A stretch of DNA of 64,000 nt from Staphylococcus schleiferi (lineage in GTDB: Bacteria; Bacillota; Bacilli; Staphylococcales; Staphylococcaceae), in the NCBI RefSeq assembly GCF_900458895.1, contig NZ_LR962863.1, positions 1,488,001 through 1,552,000 of the forward strand, in the 5' to 3' direction. The position numbers were made by a program, and so were the translations under genes. The notes under the pieces were generated by a model that saw only the letters and a list, made by a program, of their open reading frames with translations, ran no database searches and was not told where the DNA came from. Within the stretch, counting starts at the first letter, position 1; each line of letters begins with the position of its first letter. Of this stretch, positions 59,787-64,000 are shown piece after piece.

Positions 59787-59856
59787 ATGACTATTTTCAG
59801 TAGTCATCGTGCACTATCATGGAGTGAGACGTACAAAGTCACGCTCCATGTTTCTT
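59787..59856 (+). terminator. Two hairpins after the permease gene
   Basis: GATGACTA/TAGTCATC (59787-59809) and CATGGAG/CTCCATG (59818-59850), the second followed by tttcttttt. Confidence 0.75.
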
Positions 59857-59975
59857 TTTATCCCCCATCATTTTTAACTTGCCTATATTGATGTGAAAAC
59901 CTATTTATCTCCCATTTACTATAAATCGTTAAATAATGTATAATTAAGTTAATAAATTGTAAAGGTGGTTATTGT

Positions 59976-60290
59976 ATGGTCGGTCAAACAAACCTTTTCG
60001 ATGATGTTTTAAAGCCGGATGAACGTTTTGTCATCGTCGTTCAAGCTTTAGAAAATAAAAATGGGCAATTAGCAAAACGTACGTTAAGAGAATATAGTAG
60101 CTTAACCCATGATCAGATGAACAATTTATTTCAACATTTAAAAGAACTATATTTAGACTCTGAGTTTGAAGCGAATCAATCTGCATTCACAATTACAGTC
60201 TATACGAACTTAGACTATACTGCAGATCAAGTGTATGCCCATATTAAACGTCATCGTGGCAAACACGAATGGACACATACTGCAAAATAG
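59976..60290 (+). CDS. Conserved staphylococcal protein of unknown function
   Basis: The product has 104 residues, soluble, mixed alpha/beta: FDDVLKPDERFVIVVQALENK, LREYSSLTHDQMNNLF. Ribosome site aaaggtggttattgt. S. aureus has a similar-sized gene here, between lysP and the HAD gene, as I remember. No domain recognised. Confidence 0.75.
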   Translation: MVGQTNLFDDVLKPDERFVIVVQALENKNGQLAKRTLREYSSLTHDQMNNLFQHLKELYLDSEFEANQSAFTITVYTNLDYTADQVYAHIKRHRGKHEWTHTAK

Positions 60291-60312
60291 CATCATCTAT
60301 TTGTTCCATAAA

Positions 60313-60394
60313 AAACAACACAAGTCATAATGATAACAGTTGAATTTCACTTTATAATCCATTTTATCGTTATCTAAAGACTTGTGTTGCTTTT
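60313..60394. terminator. Long bidirectional terminator
   Basis: AACACAAGTC (60317-60326) / GACTTGTGTT (60379-60388) with inner GATAAC/GTTATC pairing; lies between convergent genes. Confidence 0.8.
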
Positions 60395-60458
60395 TAAATT
60401 TTTATATGCGAACAGTGTACGGCTTTAATCTATTTTATTTCACGAGTCCGAGTGCTGC

Positions 60459-61265
60459 TTATTTGTTTATAAGTTGTTCTAACGCGTATGGAATTCCATC
60501 TTCATCATTACTTTTGGTTACCATATCTGCTTGTTCTTTTACTTCATCAGATGCATTATCCATTGCAACTGCAGTCCCAGCAGTTTTAAACATTTCTAAA
60601 TCATTGGCGCTATCACCAAAAGCTACAATATAATTTACATCAATATCCAATCGCTCCGCTAACGCTTCAATGGCTGCACCTTTTGAAACGCTTTTTCTCA
60701 TGAATTCTAGGAAAAATGGTTTACTTGTAGTCATGTCGATAGCTTCATTAAATTCGTTTCCGAATTGTTTAGTAATTTTTTCAATGTTTTCTTCAAAGTC
60801 AACACCCATTACTTTCGGAACTGATTTTTGAATGTAACTTTTCAAATCATCTACTTTTTCCATTTCTAAACCAGTCAATTCAGATTCTCGATTCATGTAT
60901 TCATGTTCACCATCATAGATAATCTTGCCGTGATCATACGTAAGAACAAATAAATCATGTTCTCGACAAAAATCTACAATTTTATCAAATTCTTCCTTCT
61001 CAATATCTTTTTTTGATACAACCTTATCAGCAGCTAAATCAGTTGTTTGAGCACCGTTATAGCTCATTATATAACTGCCATACTGATCCATTTTAAGTTC
61101 TTTTGCTGTCGGTAACATCCCTTCAGTCGGACGACCTGAAGCTAAAGCAAGTTTATAACCTTCATTTTGTAGATCAAGCAAATAAGATTTTGTTTTTTCT
61201 GAAAGATGGTTTTCAGAAGTCATTAATGTATCATCCATATCCATTACAATTAATTCAATTTTCAT
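60459..61265 (-). CDS. Cof-type HAD phosphatase
   Basis: The product has 268 residues. HAD motifs: MDMDDTLMTSENHL (nucleophile Asp), SGRPTEG, SKGAAIEALAE (Lys) and FGDSANDLEMF. C2-cap (Cof/YidA) type; removes phosphate from sugar phosphates or flavin precursors; substrate unknown. Ribosome site aaaggagattgttag. Confidence 0.92.
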   Translation of the reverse strand: MKIELIVMDMDDTLMTSENHLSEKTKSYLLDLQNEGYKLALASGRPTEGMLPTAKELKMDQYGSYIMSYNGAQTTDLAADKVVSKKDIEKEEFDKIVDFCREHDLFVLTYDHGKIIYDGEHEYMNRESELTGLEMEKVDDLKSYIQKSVPKVMGVDFEENIEKITKQFGNEFNEAIDMTTSKPFFLEFMRKSVSKGAAIEALAERLDIDVNYIVAFGDSANDLEMFKTAGTAVAMDNASDEVKEQADMVTKSNDEDGIPYALEQLINK

Positions 61266-61599
61266 CTAACAATCTCCTTTCAACTTGTTTATATCTTACA
61301 ATAGTCTTCCGAACATATACAATCAAACCGATTGGTAAATAACAAATAAAGTCCTTTTATAGTGCACTAATGAATCAACACAGATAAAAAAGAAGAGTGA
61401 GACAGAAATCAATTCGGATTCGTCCCACCCTTCCACGGCAAAGATGACTAAGAATGTACAAACTTTCATACAAAAACATACGTAAAGAGTACATCTATGC
61501 ACCTTTTATTTAAAGCCCACATTAGACTAAATGTATAATATTTCAGTGTCAAGTTTCCATCTTATTTGATATGTAAATCAAACGCGACACGGTACCTGT
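61266..61599. other. Intergenic region with a GTGAGACAGAAAT element
   Basis: At 61391-61431 the sequence gagtgagacagaaatc...gtcccaccctt has the look of a dispersed staphylococcal intergenic element. No gene seen in the rest. Confidence 0.5.
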
Positions 61600-62520
61600 T
61601 TAATAATGATGAATGACGTCGCTCACCACACCTGTTGTATTTACAGTTGCTAACTCTGAATGACAACTTTTAACTTCTTTGCGTAATGCGCGCACAAGCG
61701 GACCGCTGTTTTCTTTTTTTACCATCGTTAAAATGGTTGGCCCCGCTCCTGATAAAACAGTGGCATAAGCATGATAACGATGAGCAATTGTTTTAATTTG
61801 ATCAAAATCTTGAATAAGATGTTGACGAAACGGTTCGTGCAAGCCATCTTGTTCCATCATTTGACCTGCGAGAACATAATTATGCTGAATTAGCGCACTT
61901 ATCATGGTATTGCTAATAGCGCTATATTTCACCGCTTCTTTATGCGTCAGTGTCTCTGGCAATACTTTTCGTGCTGTTGTTGTCGCTAACTCATAGCTTG
62001 GTATTGTAACGATAAAATCAACATCTGGTACATCAATATGTGCAACACTTGTGACATGTGTTTCTTCATTATGATAGCCCACTACTAATCCGCCATAAAT
62101 CGTCGGTGCGACATTATCAGGATGACCTTCAATATTAGTGGCAAGTTGTAAAAGCTCGTACTTGGATAACTCTATATCACCAAAATAATTGGCGATGTAT
62201 AAAGCAGCAACAAGTGCAGATGCCGAAGAGCCAAGACCTCGCGCTAGAGGAATGTCACTAAACATTCTTATTTCTAAAGCAGGTAAGGTCACTTGATACT
62301 TATTGGCCACTTTTTGAGCAATCTGATACATATAATGCCCCTCATCTTCAGGTAAACCGACCAAATGCGGGCCTTCATGAACAAATCTCCATTTTTCACC
62401 TGAAATGATTTGCGCCTCGATGTATAAAAACTTGTTCAATGCCATACCAATTGAATCAAAGCCACAACCCAGATTCGCTGTCGATGCGGGAACTTTTAAG
62501 CTCAAATTATTTTTTGTCAT
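61600..62520 (-). CDS. thrB: Homoserine kinase
   Basis: The product has 306 residues, GHMP kinase: [23 protein letters not shown] loop [17 protein letters not shown], and [10 protein letters not shown]. It phosphorylates homoserine. The start overlaps the thrC stop by four bases (ATGA), third gene of hom-thrC-thrB. Confidence 0.96.
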   Translation of the reverse strand: MTKNNLSLKVPASTANLGCGFDSIGMALNKFLYIEAQIISGEKWRFVHEGPHLVGLPEDEGHYMYQIAQKVANKYQVTLPALEIRMFSDIPLARGLGSSASALVAALYIANYFGDIELSKYELLQLATNIEGHPDNVAPTIYGGLVVGYHNEETHVTSVAHIDVPDVDFIVTIPSYELATTTARKVLPETLTHKEAVKYSAISNTMISALIQHNYVLAGQMMEQDGLHEPFRQHLIQDFDQIKTIAHRYHAYATVLSGAGPTILTMVKKENSGPLVRALRKEVKSCHSELATVNTTGVVSDVIHHY

Positions 62521-63581
62521 TGTAACGCATCCTTAATATATTGAATAATACTTTCCTTATTATTTGGTAATGCTTGAATTGGATTCTCTAATAAACCAAT
62601 CGCAGTGTCTGGATCTTTTAAACCATTTCCTGTTAATACCGCAACAACACGTTGTCCTGGTTTGAGTCGACCTTGACGATGTAATTTAATCAGACCTGCA
62701 ATAGACGCATTACTTGCTGGCTCACTAAAAATACCTTCTTTAGACGTCATCAATTGATAAGCTTCTAAAATTTCTTCATCTGTGACAGCATCAATAAGTC
62801 CTTGTGACTCATCAATAGCCTGTACTGCTTTCTCCCAACTTGCAGGATTACCAATACGAATCGCCGTTGCGATAGTCTCTGGATTTTTCACGACTTTGTT
62901 TTGCACAATTGGCGAAGCGCCTTCTGCTTGAAAGCCAAACATCTGTGGTAATCCAGATTGATTTGCATCATGATAAGTTTTAAATCCTTTCCAATATGCA
63001 GTAATATTGCCTGCATTACCGACTGGTATCGCTAAAACATCGGGTGCTTGTCCATCAAGTTGGTCGACAATTTCAAATGCACCTGTTTTTTGACCTTCAA
63101 TTCGGTATGGATTGACAGAGTTTACTAATTCAATTTCACCGTCTTGCGCTACTTCTTTTACGATTTCTAAAGCTTCATCAAAATTTCCTTCAATAGAAAC
63201 AATTTCTGCACCATACATCACAGCTTGTGATAATTTACCCAATGCGATTTTACCTTCCGGAATAACTACAATCGCTTTTAAACCTGCTCTTGCAGCATAA
63301 GCAGCTGCCGAAGCAGATGTATTGCCTGTTGATGCGCAAATCACAATTTTACGCCCTTGTTCCTTAGCTTTAGTGACTGCCATCACCATACCTCTATCTT
63401 TAAATGAACCTGTAGGATTGGCACCTTCATATTTGACGTAGAGTTCGATACCTAACATTTCAGAAATTGTATCGCAATAAATTAAAGGCGTATGCCCTTC
63501 ATTTAATGTCACTTTAGGTGTATCATCTGTGACTGGTAAAAATGATTGATATTCTTCAACAAGACCTTTCCATAATTTCAT
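62517..63581 (-). CDS. thrC: Threonine synthase
   Basis: The product has 354 residues from ATG 63581, with gaaggag inside the end of hom. PLP Lys in [26 protein letters not shown], glycine loop [14 protein letters not shown]. Makes threonine from O-phosphohomoserine. Lies 5 bases after the hom stop. Confidence 0.96.
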   Translation of the reverse strand: MKLWKGLVEEYQSFLPVTDDTPKVTLNEGHTPLIYCDTISEMLGIELYVKYEGANPTGSFKDRGMVMAVTKAKEQGRKIVICASTGNTSASAAAYAARAGLKAIVVIPEGKIALGKLSQAVMYGAEIVSIEGNFDEALEIVKEVAQDGEIELVNSVNPYRIEGQKTGAFEIVDQLDGQAPDVLAIPVGNAGNITAYWKGFKTYHDANQSGLPQMFGFQAEGASPIVQNKVVKNPETIATAIRIGNPASWEKAVQAIDESQGLIDAVTDEEILEAYQLMTSKEGIFSEPASNASIAGLIKLHRQGRLKPGQRVVAVLTGNGLKDPDTAIGLLENPIQALPNNKESIIQYIKDALQ

Positions 63582-63586
63582 GCTTA

Positions 63587-64000
63587 TCAAACTCCTTCAA
63601 CTGGATATACTTTTTGTACGTGATAGCCTTCTTCTGATTCGACGTAAGTTGTTGGATGATGATCAACACCTACAACAACCACTGCTACACTATGAGGCGA
63701 TAACGGTTCAATTTGAAGAGACTTATGAAAAGGTAGCTTGCTTTTCAATGTCGCTTCGACTTGTTTTTGTGAAACTTCAGGTGTATTAACCACTAAATAA
63801 TAACTTTCCTTTTCTTTTATCGTTACTGTTTCGCCATCATCCATCATTTCTTTTGTTTTATCGGTTTTTAATTCAAAATGCGGTGGTAATGTATGAAGAT
63901 CAGACTCAAATTGGAGTGCAACATTTAATAAGTCACTCACGACTGCTGAGCCTGTCGCTAAACTGCCGGCACCTTTCCCATAAAACATAGTTTCTCCTAC
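63587..64000 (-). CDS. hom: Homoserine dehydrogenase, C-terminal part
   Basis: The frame is open to the right edge ([24 protein letters not shown]) and ends with an ACT-like domain ([19 protein letters not shown] ... [15 protein letters not shown]). Only the last 137 residues are in the window. Hom reduces aspartate semialdehyde; the ACT domain allows threonine feedback. First gene of the threonine operon. Confidence 0.93.
   Translation of the reverse strand, partial: VGETMFYGKGAGSLATGSAVVSDLLNVALQFESDLHTLPPHFELKTDKTKEMMDDGETVTIKEKESYYLVVNTPEVSQKQVEATLKSKLPFHKSLQIEPLSPHSVAVVVVGVDHHPTTYVESEEGYHVQKVYPVEGV

Overview
The window is low-GC Firmicute DNA and is clearly Staphylococcus. Gene content and order (hom-thrC-thrB, rpmG-rpsN-guaC, lexA/sosA, tkt, sbcDC, mscL, acnA, parE-parC, alsT, mprF, msrA, msrR, tyrA, femA-femB) follow the S. 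aureus chromosome as I remember it, read in the opposite direction. Sequence divergence from S. aureus and an Asp at ParC position 84 suggest another species, perhaps of the S. intermedius/pseudintermedius group. That species call is inference only.

Layout. 1-about 5790 is the right end of a prophage: tail-fibre C-terminus, small late genes, holin, a CHAP-amidase-SH3 endolysin, then accessory (moron) genes, namely a Panacea-domain gene overlapping a PemK/MazF-like gene and a self-contained HTH regulator with a striking operator-promoter. Four late genes (tail fibre, small coiled-coil protein, holin, endolysin) each carry one apparent extra base. The prophage joins the chromosome inside lacE, leaving only the 3' part of the lactose PTS gene ahead of an intact lacG.

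6.6-11.7 kb is a rearranged lactose/tagatose-6-phosphate cluster: lacE'-lacG on the plus strand converging with lacR, lacA-lacB-lacD on the minus strand, with lacC absent. 11.7-33 kb holds pepF, the FemA/FemB interpeptide-bridge enzymes, an M42 aminopeptidase, tyrA, an unlisted Fst-type type I toxin-antitoxin locus (19.8-20.1 kb), an SOS-controlled Y-family polymerase, stress and envelope genes (msrR, msrA, mprF), and a glcT-ptsG pair with a readable RAT antiterminator. 33-57 kb holds topoisomerase IV, plsY, aconitase, a betaine transporter, mscL, sbcDC, transketolase, the sosA/lexA pair and guaC. 57-64 kb holds ribosomal protein genes, a lysine-type permease and the threonine genes, with hom running off the right edge.

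How they work together. Six good LexA boxes and one degenerate box lie in front of four transcription units (polY, parEC, sbcDC, sosA/lexA), so the window is an SOS hub. Carbon control is visible at the GlcT RAT site and at a consensus cre site in a 650-bp gene-free stretch at 14.1-14.75 kb. Two candidate toxin-antitoxin systems were found: the Panacea/PemK-like pair on the prophage and the Fst-like locus on the chromosome. The trp operon and katA that S. aureus has in this neighbourhood are not present here.
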